A stretch of DNA of 64,000 bases from Luteibacter sp. 9135 (GCF_000745005.1 NZ_JQNB01000001.1:1397001-1461000), one strand, 5' to 3'. Counted from the stretch's first letter, positions 16,850 through 26,470 are shown. Program-made: numbers and translations. Notes: generated by a model from the sequence alone, not told the origin.

Positions 16850-19800
16850 ATGCAGGGACCTATCGCACGGCGCTGGCTGTGCGCTGCCATCGCTTCGCTG
16901 CTCGCGGCCAGCACGGCGCACGCGCAGAACACGTCGTCGTCCATGAGTGGCAGGGTACTGACCGCCGACGGCGCACCCGCCGCGGGCGTCACGGTGCAGA
17001 TCGTGCACGTGCCCTCGGGTACCACGCGCGTGGTTACCACCGATGCGGACGGCCGTTACAAGGCGCAGGGCCTACGCGTCGGCGGTCCGTTCGACGTCAC
17101 CGCCACCACGGCCGTCGGTACGGCGGAGCGCGATGGCGTGTTCCTGCAGCTGGCGCAGGACACCAGCCTGGACCTGGCGGTGGCCGCATCGTCCGGTGCC
17201 GCCGCCACGCAGATGGAAGGCGTGCAGGTGCATGCCAACGCCTCCGACGTGGCCATGGCGCAGATATTCCAGCCGGACAACAAGGGTATGGGCACGCAGG
17301 TGTCGCAGCAGCAGCTGAAGATGCTGCCGGTGCCGAATCGGTCCATCCAGGACATCGCCCGCCTCAATCCCGCGATCACCATCACCAACAAGAGCAAGGG
17401 CGAGATATCGGCGCTGGGCCAGAACAGCCGCTACAACAACATCACGATCGACTCCGTGCCCACCAACGACTCGTTCGGCCTGGAAGACAACGGCCTGCCC
17501 GCGCTGAACCAGCCGGTGTCGCTGGATGCCATCGAGGCGTACAACATTTCGACCGCCAACTACGATGTGGCCAACAAGCGCGCGGTCGGCGCCAATATCA
17601 ACATCGTGACCAAGAGCGGCACCAACGACTTCCACGGTTCCACGTACTACGTCTATCGCAATGCTTCGGACATGGTGGGCGACGATCGCGCCGGCAACGC
17701 GTTCAAGGGTTACACGCGTCAGTGGACGGGCGGGGCGACCTTCAGCGGCTCGATCGTCAAGGACAAGCTGTTCTTCTTCGTCAGCCTGGAAAAATCGAAG
17801 ACCGTGGCACCGGCCCCCGACTTCGGTGCCATCGGCTCGGGCAAGGGCAACATCATCCCGATCAGCCAGACCGACCTCGATCGCATCACCAGCATCGCGT
17901 CGGGCCTGGGTATGACCCCCGGCAGTACCACCGCCGCCGGCGCCGACCAGCAGGAGAAGCGCGGCCTGTTCAAGCTGGACTGGAACATCGCCGACGGCCA
18001 CCGCGTCAGCCTGCGCTACGACAAGACCAAGAGCGAACAGCCCAACCTCAACGGCTACAGCACGTCGTCCACCTCGCCCAGCCTCAGCCTGTCGAGCTAC
18101 TGGTTCGACAAGCACCGCGAGAACTCGCAGTGGGTGCTCAACGGGTACGACGACTGGACCGACTCGTTCTCCACCGAGGCATCGTTCTCGTATTCCAAGT
18201 ACGACGCCACGCCCTCGGTGCAGACGCAGCAGCCGCAGGTGAAGGTGTACACCAACGGCGTGGTCACCGGTAGCACGATCACCGGAACTTTTGTCAACCT
18301 GGGCGAAGAGGAATTCCGCCACTACAACATCCTCGGTATCCGCTCCTATAACGGCTTCTTTGCCGGCACGTGGAACGTCGGCGATCATTCGGTGAAGGCT
18401 GGCGTAGATTACCAGCGCGACGAGTTCTACAACCTGTTCGGTCGTACCGAGTTCGGTGCTTACGTGTTCCCCAGCATCGACGCGTTCGCCAACCGCAACT
18501 ACTTCAGCTACTCGGTCTACCGCCCCACCGACGGCAACCTCGACAGCATCGCCGCGAAATGGGATCTCACCCAGTGGGGTTTCTTCGCCCAGGACACCTG
18601 GCAGCTCGGCAACCTGTCGCTGCAGTACGGCCTGCGTTACGACCTGCCGAAGGTCAGCAGTGCACCGCTGGCCAATCCCACGTTCAACGCGGCGTACCCG
18701 GGTTATCCCAACAACGCGACCATCGACGGTAATGGGGTGCTCGAACCGCGCGCGTCGTTCAACTACGCCTTCGATACCGAGCGGGCCACGCAGCTGCGCG
18801 GCGGCATCGGCCTCTCGGAAGGCGCACCCCCGGGCGTGTGGCTGTCCAATCCGTACACCAACAACGGCCGCTCGCTCACCAGCTACTCGGCGTCCAACGG
18901 TACGGGCTTCACCGCCGACCCCAACAACCCGCTGATTCCCGCTGGTGCGCGCCGTGGCGGCTCACCGGAGGTGGATGTCACCGATGGCGGCTTCAGGATG
19001 CCCACGGTGTGGAAGGCCAGCCTGGGCTTCGACCACCAGTTGCCCTGGTCCAGCCTGGTCTTGACGGCTGAGGTCGAGCACCTGGAAACCAAGGATGCGG
19101 TGCGCTTCCAGGACCTGAACCTCGGTGCCGTGACCGGCCAGCTTCCGGATGGGCGCGCCAGCTACTGGACCACCACCGACCCGCGTGCGTTCCGCAGCGT
19201 CGGCAAGACGGCGAGCGGCCAGAACATCTGTGCCACCGCCAACGGCGTGTGTGCGGCGCCGCGCGCCAACCGCGATCCGCGCTTCGGCAACGTCATCTAC
19301 CTCAGCAACACCAGCAAGGGCCAGGCCAGCTACGGCACACTGCAGTTGTCCAAGCCGTTCACCGCCGACTCCGACTGGTCGGGTTCGGTGGGCTTCGTCT
19401 TCGGCAGCTCGAAGGACGTCAGCTCGGGTAACGAGAAGGTGGCGGCCAGCACCTGGGCCAACGACGCCGTGTTCAACCCCAATGCCGACGCCACGGGCCA
19501 CAGCAACTTCGAGGTCAGCCGCCGCATCATCGCGTCGCTGAGCTGGCAGCATCGCTTCTTCGGCGATTACACCACCTCGGTCTCGGCGTTCTACGACGGA
19601 CACACCGGCCAGCCGTACAGCTGGGTGTTCGGCAACGATGTCAGCGGTATCGCTTCCACGGGCACGTCGGCGCCGCTGGGCCTGGCCTACATTCCCAAGC
19701 CCGGCGACGTGCTGTTCCAGGCCGGCACCCGTCAGGCCACGATCGACCAGTTCTACGCGTACATGGGCAACAACAGCTACCTGAAGGGGCGCGAGGGCAG

Positions 19801-20146
19801 CGTGGCCGAGCGCAACGGCGCGCATTCGCCGTGGGTCAACGAGGTGGACCTGGCCATCCGGCAGGAGATCCCGGGCCTGTTCAAGGGCAACAAGGGCGAG
19901 CTGCGGCTGGACGTGTTCAACCTCACCAACATGATCAACAAGCGGTGGGGCCAGGTGCGTGACATCGCCTACCCGTACAACCGCAGCCTGGCCAACTTCG
20001 CGGGTGTCGATCCGGTGAGCGGCAAGTACGTCTACGCGCTGCCGGTCGATGCCAGGGGTAATTACAACCCCGGCGCCTTCGTCCGCGAGGACGATCGCGC
20101 GCAGTCGCGCTGGTCGCTGCAACTGACGGCCCGCTACACGTTCTGA
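16850..20146 (+). CDS. Oar-type TonB-dependent receptor
   Basis: Outer-membrane receptor of 1098 residues. Signal peptide MQGPIARRWLCAAIASLLAA ends near AHAQ; AAGGGGAAAG precedes the ATG. Residues about 30-105 form the carboxypeptidase-regulatory-like domain (SGRVLTADGAPAAGVTVQIV, DADGRYKAQGLR). The plug follows (LPVPNRSIQDIARLNPAI, ANINIVTKSGTNDFHGS), then a long barrel ending ARYTF. The paralogue on the other side of the divergent promoter region differs extensively, so this is not a simple recent duplication. Ligand unknown. Confidence 0.9.
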   Translation: MQGPIARRWLCAAIASLLAASTAHAQNTSSSMSGRVLTADGAPAAGVTVQIVHVPSGTTRVVTTDADGRYKAQGLRVGGPFDVTATTAVGTAERDGVFLQLAQDTSLDLAVAASSGAAATQMEGVQVHANASDVAMAQIFQPDNKGMGTQVSQQQLKMLPVPNRSIQDIARLNPAITITNKSKGEISALGQNSRYNNITIDSVPTNDSFGLEDNGLPALNQPVSLDAIEAYNISTANYDVANKRAVGANINIVTKSGTNDFHGSTYYVYRNASDMVGDDRAGNAFKGYTRQWTGGATFSGSIVKDKLFFFVSLEKSKTVAPAPDFGAIGSGKGNIIPISQTDLDRITSIASGLGMTPGSTTAAGADQQEKRGLFKLDWNIADGHRVSLRYDKTKSEQPNLNGYSTSSTSPSLSLSSYWFDKHRENSQWVLNGYDDWTDSFSTEASFSYSKYDATPSVQTQQPQVKVYTNGVVTGSTITGTFVNLGEEEFRHYNILGIRSYNGFFAGTWNVGDHSVKAGVDYQRDEFYNLFGRTEFGAYVFPSIDAFANRNYFSYSVYRPTDGNLDSIAAKWDLTQWGFFAQDTWQLGNLSLQYGLRYDLPKVSSAPLANPTFNAAYPGYPNNATIDGNGVLEPRASFNYAFDTERATQLRGGIGLSEGAPPGVWLSNPYTNNGRSLTSYSASNGTGFTADPNNPLIPAGARRGGSPEVDVTDGGFRMPTVWKASLGFDHQLPWSSLVLTAEVEHLETKDAVRFQDLNLGAVTGQLPDGRASYWTTTDPRAFRSVGKTASGQNICATANGVCAAPRANRDPRFGNVIYLSNTSKGQASYGTLQLSKPFTADSDWSGSVGFVFGSSKDVSSGNEKVAASTWANDAVFNPNADATGHSNFEVSRRIIASLSWQHRFFGDYTTSVSAFYDGHTGQPYSWVFGNDVSGIASTGTSAPLGLAYIPKPGDVLFQAGTRQATIDQFYAYMGNNSYLKGREGSVAERNGAHSPWVNEVDLAIRQEIPGLFKGNKGELRLDVFNLTNMINKRWGQVRDIAYPYNRSLANFAGVDPVSGKYVYALPVDARGNYNPGAFVREDDRAQSRWSLQLTARYTF

Positions 20147-20228
20147 TCGACAGGGGGTGGCGCGTCCGGCATTGAAATCGGCCGTCGCCACCCCCTACCT
20201 TCAGGGCATCCCGCCTGGAGGAAGCCCC

Positions 20229-20936
20229 ATGCCCGATCTGTCCGCGTTTCCGATCACTACCCGGTGGCCGGCGCAGCATCCCGACCGCATCCAGCTGTAT
20301 TCGCTGCCCACGCCCAACGGCGTCAAGGTGTCGATCATGCTGGAGGAGCTAGGCCTGCCGTACGAAGTGCATCTCGTCGACATCATGAAGAACGAGAGTA
20401 AGCTGCCCGAGTTCGAGTCGCTCAACCCGAACGGCAAGATCCCCGCCATGATCGACCCGGACGGCCCCGGCGGCATTCCGCTGGCCCTGTCCGAATCCGG
20501 TGCCATGCTGCTTTACCTGGCCGAGAAGACCGGCCGCTTCCTGCCGCAGGATCCTGCGAAGCGCTGGGAGACGATCCAGTGGTTGTTCTTCCAGATGGGC
20601 GGCATCGGCCCGATGTTCGGCCAGGTGGGCTTCTTCCATAAGTTCGCCGGCCGCGAGTACGAGGACAAGCGCCCGCTGGAGCGCTATGTCGCCGAAGCGA
20701 AGCGCCTGCTCGGCGTGCTCGATCGCCAGCTCGACGGCAAGGCATGGATCGTCGGTGACGAATACACCATCGCCGATATTGCGACGCTTGGCTGGGTGAA
20801 CACCCTGCTGACCTTCTACGGCGCCCGTGAGCTGGTCGGTTTCGACGACTTCGCCAATGTCGCCGACTGGCTGGAACGGGGCATGTCCCGTCCCGGCGTG
20901 GAGCGTGGGCTGAAGATTCCCGCCCGGCAACCGTGA
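20229..20936 (+). CDS. yfcG: Nu-class glutathione S-transferase (YfcG-like)
   Basis: Cytosolic GST-fold protein of 235 residues, probably acting as a glutathione-dependent disulfide reductase like E. coli YfcG/YghU. The thioredoxin-like half begins IQLYSLPTPNGVKVSIMLEE, where TPNG is the Nu-class active-site loop with Thr and Asn in place of Cys. It continues with NPNGKIPAMID and ALSESGAMLLYLAEKTGRFLP, the glutathione gamma-Glu site. The helical half has QWLFFQMGGIGPMFGQ, also typical of this class. GGAGGA precedes the ATG. Apparently monocistronic. Confidence 0.88.
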   Translation: MPDLSAFPITTRWPAQHPDRIQLYSLPTPNGVKVSIMLEELGLPYEVHLVDIMKNESKLPEFESLNPNGKIPAMIDPDGPGGIPLALSESGAMLLYLAEKTGRFLPQDPAKRWETIQWLFFQMGGIGPMFGQVGFFHKFAGREYEDKRPLERYVAEAKRLLGVLDRQLDGKAWIVGDEYTIADIATLGWVNTLLTFYGARELVGFDDFANVADWLERGMSRPGVERGLKIPARQP

Positions 20937-21060
20937 CCTCTGGCATAGGGCGCTCCCGGGGATGCCGTTTAGCATCGAGGGCTTGCGCGGACCCCAGGGG
21001 TCCGCGCCGACCCGCTCGCAGGGATGGCAGGGCGACCCACACGCTCCACGGGAGAATGCA

Positions 21061-22956
21061 TTGAAATCCACGATCCTCGCCTCCGCGCTGCTGGCCGCCC
21101 TGGCCAGCGTCGGCGCCACCGCCGCCCGCGCAGACGATGTGCCGCCGCCGGCCGACGTCGCGTTCGACGGCACGCTCAAGCTTGTCGTCGACGCCACCGA
21201 CACCGACCACCGTATCTTCCGGGTCAAGGAATCGATTCCGGCCAAGGCCGGTCCGCTGACCCTGCTGTTCCCCGAATGGATCCCGGGCCACCACTCGCCC
21301 ACCGGTCCGATCGACCAGTTCGCCGGCCTCGTCGTCACCGCTGGCGGCAAGCGCCTGGCCTGGAAACGCGACGAGTTCAACGTCTATGCGTTCCATGTGG
21401 ACGTGCCGGCCGGCGCTTCCTCGGTGGACGTCGAGTTCCAGACGCTCACCCCGCAGGACACACGCCAGGGTCGGATCGTCATGACGCCCGACATCGTCAA
21501 TGTGCAGTGGAACCAGGTGTCCCTGTATCCGGCGGGCTACCGCGCGGATCGCATCCAGGTCGATGCCTCGGTCAAGTTCCCCGCCGGCTTCCAGTACGGC
21601 TCCGCGCTGGAGCAGGCGAGCAAGAGCGGCGACACGGTCACCTTCAAGACGATCGACTACGACGATCTGGTCGATTCGCCGGTGTTCGCCGGCCGCTACT
21701 TCAAGCGTGTGGACCTGGATCCCAATGGTCGCTCGCCCGTGCACCTGAATATCGTGGCCGACAGCGCCAAGGCGTTGGAAATCACGCCCCAGGGGCTCGA
21801 GGCGCACCGCAAGCTCGTCCAGCAGATGGACAAGCTTTACGGCGCGCGCCACTACAACCACTACGACTTCCTCCTGGCGCTGAGCGACAAGCTGGGCGGC
21901 ATCGGCCTGGAGCATCACCGCTCCTCCGAGAACAGCGCAGATCCCAACTACTTCACCGAGTGGGACAAGAGCTGGCTCGGTCGCGACCTGCTCTCGCACG
22001 AATACAACCATTCGTGGGACGGCAAGTACCGTCGCGGTGCCGACCTGTCCACCGCGAGTTTCAACGTGCCCATGGGGGACAGCCTGCTGTGGGTCTATGA
22101 AGGACAGACCCAATTCTGGGGCAATGTCGTGGCCGCCCGTTCCGGCCTGGTCTCGCAGGACCAGGCGCGCGACCTGCTGGCCATGGTCGCGGCCACCTAC
22201 GACAAGAACCGTCCGGGCCTGTCGTGGCGCAGCATCGGCGACACCACCAACGATCCGACCATCGCGCAGCGTCGCCCGCTCTCGTACCGCAACTACCAGA
22301 TGAGCGAAGACTATTACTCGGGCGGCCAGATGGTGTGGCTGGACGTGGACACCAAGCTGCGTGAGCTGACGAAGAACAAGCGCAACCTGGATGATTTCGC
22401 CAAGGCGTTCTTCGGCATGAAGGACGGTGACTGGAAGGTCAACCCGTACACCTTCGAGGACGTGGTCTCCACCCTCAACGGCATCGCGCCGATGGACTGG
22501 GCCACCTACCTGCACGAGCGCATCGACGGCAACCGCAACGACCTGGAAGGCATCGAGCGCGGCGGCTGGAAGCTGGTCTACAACGACAAGCCCTCCGAAG
22601 CGGTCAAGGCCTACGAGTCGCGCCGCCACTTCACCGACCTGACCTACTCGGCCGGCTTTGCCGTGTCGGCCAAGGGCGATATCTCCGACGTGCGCTGGGA
22701 CGGTCCCGCCTTCAACGCCGGCCTCTCGCCGGGCATGCACATCGTCGCCGTCAACGGCAAGGAATTCGACGGCGATGCGCTGAAGGATGCTGTCACCGCC
22801 GCCAAGGGCACGTCCGCCCCGATCGAACTGCTGGTGAAGAACTTCGACACGTACAAGACGATCAAGATCGACTACCACGGTGGCCTGATGTATCCCCACC
22901 TGGAGCGCGACAAGAGCAAGCCCGACTGGCTGGGCGAACTCTACAAGACCAAGTGA
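21061..22956 (+). CDS. M61-family metallopeptidase with PDZ domain
   Basis: Exported zinc aminopeptidase of the glycyl aminopeptidase (M61) family, 631 residues. The zinc motif HEYNHSWDGKYRRG is intact (HExxH), and the glutamate ligand is likely in SLLWVYEGQTQFWG. A PDZ domain occupies about the last 110 residues (GFAVSAKGDISDVRWDGPAF, GLSPGMHIVAVNGKEFDG). Translation starts at TTG 21061: GGGAG lies six bases upstream, and the signal peptide LKSTILASALLAALASVGAT starts there, while the only nearby ATG (21056) is out of frame and meets a stop at once. An intrinsic terminator follows. Confidence 0.88.
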   Translation: MKSTILASALLAALASVGATAARADDVPPPADVAFDGTLKLVVDATDTDHRIFRVKESIPAKAGPLTLLFPEWIPGHHSPTGPIDQFAGLVVTAGGKRLAWKRDEFNVYAFHVDVPAGASSVDVEFQTLTPQDTRQGRIVMTPDIVNVQWNQVSLYPAGYRADRIQVDASVKFPAGFQYGSALEQASKSGDTVTFKTIDYDDLVDSPVFAGRYFKRVDLDPNGRSPVHLNIVADSAKALEITPQGLEAHRKLVQQMDKLYGARHYNHYDFLLALSDKLGGIGLEHHRSSENSADPNYFTEWDKSWLGRDLLSHEYNHSWDGKYRRGADLSTASFNVPMGDSLLWVYEGQTQFWGNVVAARSGLVSQDQARDLLAMVAATYDKNRPGLSWRSIGDTTNDPTIAQRRPLSYRNYQMSEDYYSGGQMVWLDVDTKLRELTKNKRNLDDFAKAFFGMKDGDWKVNPYTFEDVVSTLNGIAPMDWATYLHERIDGNRNDLEGIERGGWKLVYNDKPSEAVKAYESRRHFTDLTYSAGFAVSAKGDISDVRWDGPAFNAGLSPGMHIVAVNGKEFDGDALKDAVTAAKGTSAPIELLVKNFDTYKTIKIDYHGGLMYPHLERDKSKPDWLGELYKTK

Positions 22957-22963
22957 ACCACCG

Positions 22964-22996
22964 AAGGGCCCCGCAAGGGGCCCTTCTCCTTTTCTC
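22964..22996 (+). terminator. Intrinsic terminator after the M61 peptidase
   Basis: AAGGGCCCC and GGGGCCCTT pair perfectly around a GCAA tetraloop, followed by a T-rich stretch (CTCCTTTTC). It sits eight bases past the stop codon. Confidence 0.85.
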
Positions 22997-23136
22997 GTTA
23001 TCTTTTCTTGATTTTCAAGACGTTGTCATCCGCTTGCCGATCATGCTTTGCAAAAGATCCCGTGGCTATGCCTTCAGTCCTGGCTTCGGTTGCTTCACGT
23101 GCTATATCGACTTTCCAGCCAAAAGGAGAGACGATC

Positions 23137-24030
23137 ATGGATGTGTCGACGAAGCACCTAGCGGAGCAAGTGAGTGAGCGAGAGAAAGCGTACGACGATC
23201 TTCGTAGCGATTGCCTGAGAGCGGCAAGGTTATATGGTGAATTGACGCATGGCGAAGACCTCCCGGACGAGGACCTTTCGGATGAAGACCTCCCGAAGGC
23301 CGTTGTGGCATGCGCTCGCATTCCGTCACGGAAGGACGAAACGCCAGAAGCGTTGGGTGTCATGTTCGATAACGCGTTCGCTGCGTTTGCTGCGTTGGCT
23401 AGCTATCTCGATCGCGAACAATCCTACGGGGGCTTGCGTTGCAGCTCCCCCTTCAGTAATCCGCAGGCATTGCTTGAATTCGTGGGAGAGCGCGTCGAGG
23501 CTCATCGCGTGGAATGCGACTGGGAACGACGGTTCGCGCGAGCGCGTGCCCATGATCAGGCAGAGACCATGGGGTATGTGGGCCACCCCTTGTTTCGTGC
23601 GAACGCCCGAAGTACATCCAAGGGGATTCTGTTAAATGCCATGCAAAGCGCACTGCGCGACGGCAAATGGCACTTCGGCGAATTCGCCACGTTTCAATGG
23701 CAGCAGTTATGGCGTTTCGATGTTTTTCCTGGCAATGCGTCCCGCGCATGGCAAAAGAACCTGGACGCCGAGATGGAAGCATGGTCGCAAGCAGGTTCGG
23801 AAACGAATACCCAACCGATCGATGGCCTGTTTGATTGCACCTATGTCGATGGCGAAGGGATGGTGCGAGAAGGCTTCTGCTGGGTACGTGTCGCATTCAA
23901 GGTTTCCACGATGAAGACGGTGATGACCGTACTTGGTCCCGTGCAGCAGGTTGGGTTCGGTATTCACGAGACCGATCAATACGACGACAAAGCCGGCTAC
24001 GAAATGCAGCCTGCGCGCTATCGCGAATGA
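23137..24030 (+). CDS. Hypothetical protein, no recognised family
   Basis: A 297-residue protein, AAGGAGAG just before ATG. I do not recognise it. It begins with a charged, helix-rich region (KHLAEQVSEREKAYDDLRSD), then an acidic near-repeat DLPDEDLSDEDLP at about residues 42-54, a mid part rich in Arg/Ala, and a C-terminal part that looks beta-rich (DGLFDCTYVDGEGMVREGF). No signal peptide or membrane helix. Codon use is less GC-rich than the flanks, as for the orphan at 12764. Its end overlaps the convergent acyltransferase gene by 13 bases. It could be horizontally acquired; nothing shows its role. Confidence 0.65.
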   Translation: MDVSTKHLAEQVSEREKAYDDLRSDCLRAARLYGELTHGEDLPDEDLSDEDLPKAVVACARIPSRKDETPEALGVMFDNAFAAFAALASYLDREQSYGGLRCSSPFSNPQALLEFVGERVEAHRVECDWERRFARARAHDQAETMGYVGHPLFRANARSTSKGILLNAMQSALRDGKWHFGEFATFQWQQLWRFDVFPGNASRAWQKNLDAEMEAWSQAGSETNTQPIDGLFDCTYVDGEGMVREGFCWVRVAFKVSTMKTVMTVLGPVQQVGFGIHETDQYDDKAGYEMQPARYRE

Positions 24031-25265
24031 TGCAGCGCGGGCATCGTGGATGACGCCGCGAGGGACGGGGCACCGTGTCCCTCGTGGTTGGCGCGCTGCC
24101 GGGCTTTGAGTCCGAACAGCGGCCGTATGAAGGCGACGCGCCGAATCACCAGCTCATGCAGCAGCGCACACCCCGCCACCGTGCCGCCAATAACCAGCGT
24201 GGGTTCCAGCCAGGCACCCAGGCCCATCGGTTTCAGCACGAACACCAGCAGGACGATCAGGCTCTGGTGCAGCATGTACCACGGGTACACCGCTTCGGTG
24301 GCGTAGGGCAGCCAGCGGAACGGACGGTCGAGGAACACCTTGCCCCAGCCCAGGATCGCCAGCAGCATGGTCCACAGGTAGAGCGTCTCCACGGAAGCGG
24401 CGAAGGGGTGCCAGAAGCTGTCCGGAATGCGATACGCGATGGCGTCCGGCGGCAACAGCTGACCCGCGAGGCGCAAGCCTAGCCACACGGTTACCGCGAT
24501 CATCGCCGTGGCCAACATGCCTTTCCGCATCGACACCACGCGATCCCAGAAAGCGTCGTCACGGGCCAGCAGGTAGCCGGCGAGGAAGACGAAGCCGTAC
24601 TTGGCATGCTGGTACCAGTCCCCAAAGAACGCCCCGCTGTCCGGGTAGAGCGGATGCAGGCGTAACAGGAAGCCGGTAAGCAAGGCCGTGGGCGCGCCGA
24701 TGAACAGGATGGCGGGCGCCCGGCAGAAGGTCGCCAACGCACCGCGCACCCATGGCAGCGAAAGCAGTGGCATCGATGCAACAAGGATCAGCGTGTATGC
24801 CCACAGGTAGGGCAGGTACCAGAGATGGTTCCACGTGATGCCATGCTCCCAGCCGGTGAAGCTGTGCGGCGGCCACGGGCGCACCTGCCAGTACCGCAGC
24901 AGGAAATCGCCGAACCCCGGCACGACGTGCCCGCTGGACACGCCTTCGCAGTACGGCTGGATCGGCACGACCACGAACATGCCGAAGATCAGCGGCAGCA
25001 TCAGCCGCCAGGTTCGCTGACCTGCGAAGCGCAACAGCCGACCCTCGGGGGCGGCCAGGGCGATCGCGATGCCCGAGATCATGAAGAGCAGGCACATCCG
25101 CCAGCGGTTCATGAACAGCATGGGCCACTGCAGCCACTCGGCGGTGTGGGCGCTCTTGATGTGGAAACCCCAGTCGGCCACGTAGGCCATGCCGGTGTGG
25201 TAGAGGATCAGCAGCCCGAAGGCGATGACGCGCAGGGCGTCGATGTCGTGGCGGCGGGTGGTCAT
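24018..25265 (-). CDS. Acyltransferase-3 family membrane protein
   Basis: Integral membrane O-acyltransferase of the Acyl_transf_3 family (OafA/OpgC-like), 415 residues with about ten hydrophobic helices. It opens RRHDIDALRVIAFGLLILYH, the family's N-terminal motif, followed by NRWRMCLLFMISGIAIAL, the usual first-loop signature. GWEHGITWNHLWYLPYLWAY resembles the OpgC/MdoC branch, which acylates periplasmic glucans, but the acceptor cannot be assigned. ATG 25265 was chosen because the family motif begins five codons in. It is divergent from a LytTR regulator gene, suggesting regulation by it. Confidence 0.85.
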   Translation of the reverse strand: MTTRRHDIDALRVIAFGLLILYHTGMAYVADWGFHIKSAHTAEWLQWPMLFMNRWRMCLLFMISGIAIALAAPEGRLLRFAGQRTWRLMLPLIFGMFVVVPIQPYCEGVSSGHVVPGFGDFLLRYWQVRPWPPHSFTGWEHGITWNHLWYLPYLWAYTLILVASMPLLSLPWVRGALATFCRAPAILFIGAPTALLTGFLLRLHPLYPDSGAFFGDWYQHAKYGFVFLAGYLLARDDAFWDRVVSMRKGMLATAMIAVTVWLGLRLAGQLLPPDAIAYRIPDSFWHPFAASVETLYLWTMLLAILGWGKVFLDRPFRWLPYATEAVYPWYMLHQSLIVLLVFVLKPMGLGAWLEPTLVIGGTVAGCALLHELVIRRVAFIRPLFGLKARQRANHEGHGAPSLAASSTMPALHHSR

Positions 25266-25351
25266 GGCATGGCGTCCGTGGCGATGTACAGCCAGATTGG
25301 GTCGCGGGGGCACCGCGGGGCCAGCATGATGGGTCGTAGCAGGGGCGATGA

Positions 25352-25384
25352 GGGACGAACGGTGGGCCCTGTGGGACGAACGAC
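25352..25384. promoter_or_regulatory. Candidate LytTR-regulator binding site (direct repeat)
   Basis: GGGACGAACG occurs twice, at 25352-25361 and 25373-25382, exactly 21 bases apart. Read on the minus strand, the nine-base cores are ACCGTTCGT (25355-25363) and GTCGTTCGT (25376-25384) with a 12-base gap. The first fits the published LytTR consensus (T/A)(A/C)(C/A)GTTN(A/G)(T/G) at all nine positions and the second at seven. The spacing is the one LytTR dimers use. It lies in the 167 bases between the acyltransferase gene and the LytTR gene. Confidence 0.6.
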
Positions 25385-25432
25385 CGTCCCTGTCGAGCTC
25401 CTCGGGCCTGCGCGGACGCTATCATCCGTCCG

Positions 25433-26350
25433 ATGGATACAGGACCCACACCGCCCGGCCAGGCACTCGACCTCGCCCACCGCCGCCGGCGCGTCTTCAT
25501 GACCGCCTTCTGGTTGCTGGCGTTCGGCAGCGGCGCCGTTGGCAATCTCCTGACCGGCCGGATCGACGCGGAGCGCTATGGCGTCCCTGTCGCGACCTGG
25601 CAGATCGCGGTCAACGAGTTCAGCAGCATGCTCGTCTCGCTGGCCATGCTGCCCCTGCTGCTGCGCGCTTGCGATCGCTGGCCCCTGCACGCCGACACCT
25701 GGCGCCGTTACCTGCCGCTGTATGTGGCGGGAAGCTTCATGTGGTGCGCCGGGCACATCACCGGCATGGACCTGCTGCGCTGGCTCGGGTATGCCCTGGG
25801 CGGGGCGGACTACAGCCCGGGCTCGTTGTGGACGCAGGCGATCTACGAATACCTCAAGGATGTGCGCACGTTCTTCCTGATCGTGGCGGTATGTCACTTG
25901 GTGGAGTGGTTCGGCCGGCACCTCAAGGGCGAGGCCAGCCTGCTGGATGCCCCCGACGAAGGGGCAGCAGTCGAGCCGGTCGACCGGCCGGAGCGTTTCC
26001 TCGTCCGCAAGCTGGGCCGCGACTTCCTGGTTGCCACGGCGGATATCGAATGGGCGCAGGCGTCGGGCAATTACGTCAACCTGCGCGTGCGCGGTCGCGA
26101 CTACCCGCTGCGTTCCACGCTGGCGGCCCTGGAGGCGAAGCTGGATCCGACTGTGTTCATACGCGTGCACCGCAGTTACGTCGTGCAACTGCGGCAGGTG
26201 ACCTCGATCGAGCCGCTGGAGGCCGGTGAGGCCCGGTTGCACATGGCCGACGGCACCGTGCTGCCGTGCAGCCGTCGTTACCGGGAAGGTGTGCGGGCCG
26301 CCGCCGGCGGCACCGAACCGCTGGCGGCGCGGGCTGCATCGCAAGGCTAG
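25433..26350 (+). CDS. Membrane-anchored LytTR-family transcriptional regulator
   Basis: 305-residue regulator with an N-terminal membrane part and a C-terminal LytTR DNA-binding domain. Four hydrophobic segments lie at about residues 22-40, 60-80, 95-112 and 140-160. The LytTR domain spans about residues 190-290: RFLVRKLGRDFLVATADIEW, then ASGNYVNLRVRGRDYPLRST and FIRVHRSYVVQL, all standard for the fold. No receiver domain, so the signal is probably sensed in or at the membrane. Divergent from the acyltransferase gene, with a matching direct repeat between them. Confidence 0.87.
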   Translation: MDTGPTPPGQALDLAHRRRRVFMTAFWLLAFGSGAVGNLLTGRIDAERYGVPVATWQIAVNEFSSMLVSLAMLPLLLRACDRWPLHADTWRRYLPLYVAGSFMWCAGHITGMDLLRWLGYALGGADYSPGSLWTQAIYEYLKDVRTFFLIVAVCHLVEWFGRHLKGEASLLDAPDEGAAVEPVDRPERFLVRKLGRDFLVATADIEWAQASGNYVNLRVRGRDYPLRSTLAALEAKLDPTVFIRVHRSYVVQLRQVTSIEPLEAGEARLHMADGTVLPCSRRYREGVRAAAGGTEPLAARAASQG

Positions 26351-26370
26351 GCCACTCCGGCGATTCCCGC

Positions 26371-26376
26371 TACAAT
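26371..26376 (+). promoter_or_regulatory. Candidate -10 element for tRNA-Arg
   Basis: TACAAT, 17 bases ahead of the mature tRNA, followed by a GC-rich discriminator (GCCCGACC) as is common for stringently controlled stable-RNA promoters. No good -35 hexamer is seen. Confidence 0.4.
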
Positions 26377-26393
26377 GCCCGACCGCAGCATCA

Positions 26394-26470
26394 GCGCCTG
26401 TAGCTCAGCCGGATAGAGTAGTGGCTTCCGAAGCCATTGGTCGGGGGTTCGAATCCCTCCAGGCGCACCA
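26394..26470 (+). tRNA. tRNA-Arg (anticodon CCG)
   Basis: 77-base cloverleaf. Acceptor arms GCGCCTG and CAGGCGC pair perfectly; the D arm has TAGCTCAGCCGG; the anticodon loop TTCCGAA presents CCG, reading codon CGG; the T arm contains GGTTCGAATCC. The ACCA end is encoded. No integrase or attachment-site duplication is seen beside it. Confidence 0.96.

Noticed and set aside
26394..26470. tRNA-Arg as an integration site for a mobile element
   Set aside because: No integrase, direct repeat of the tRNA 3' end or atypical island follows; housekeeping-type genes do.
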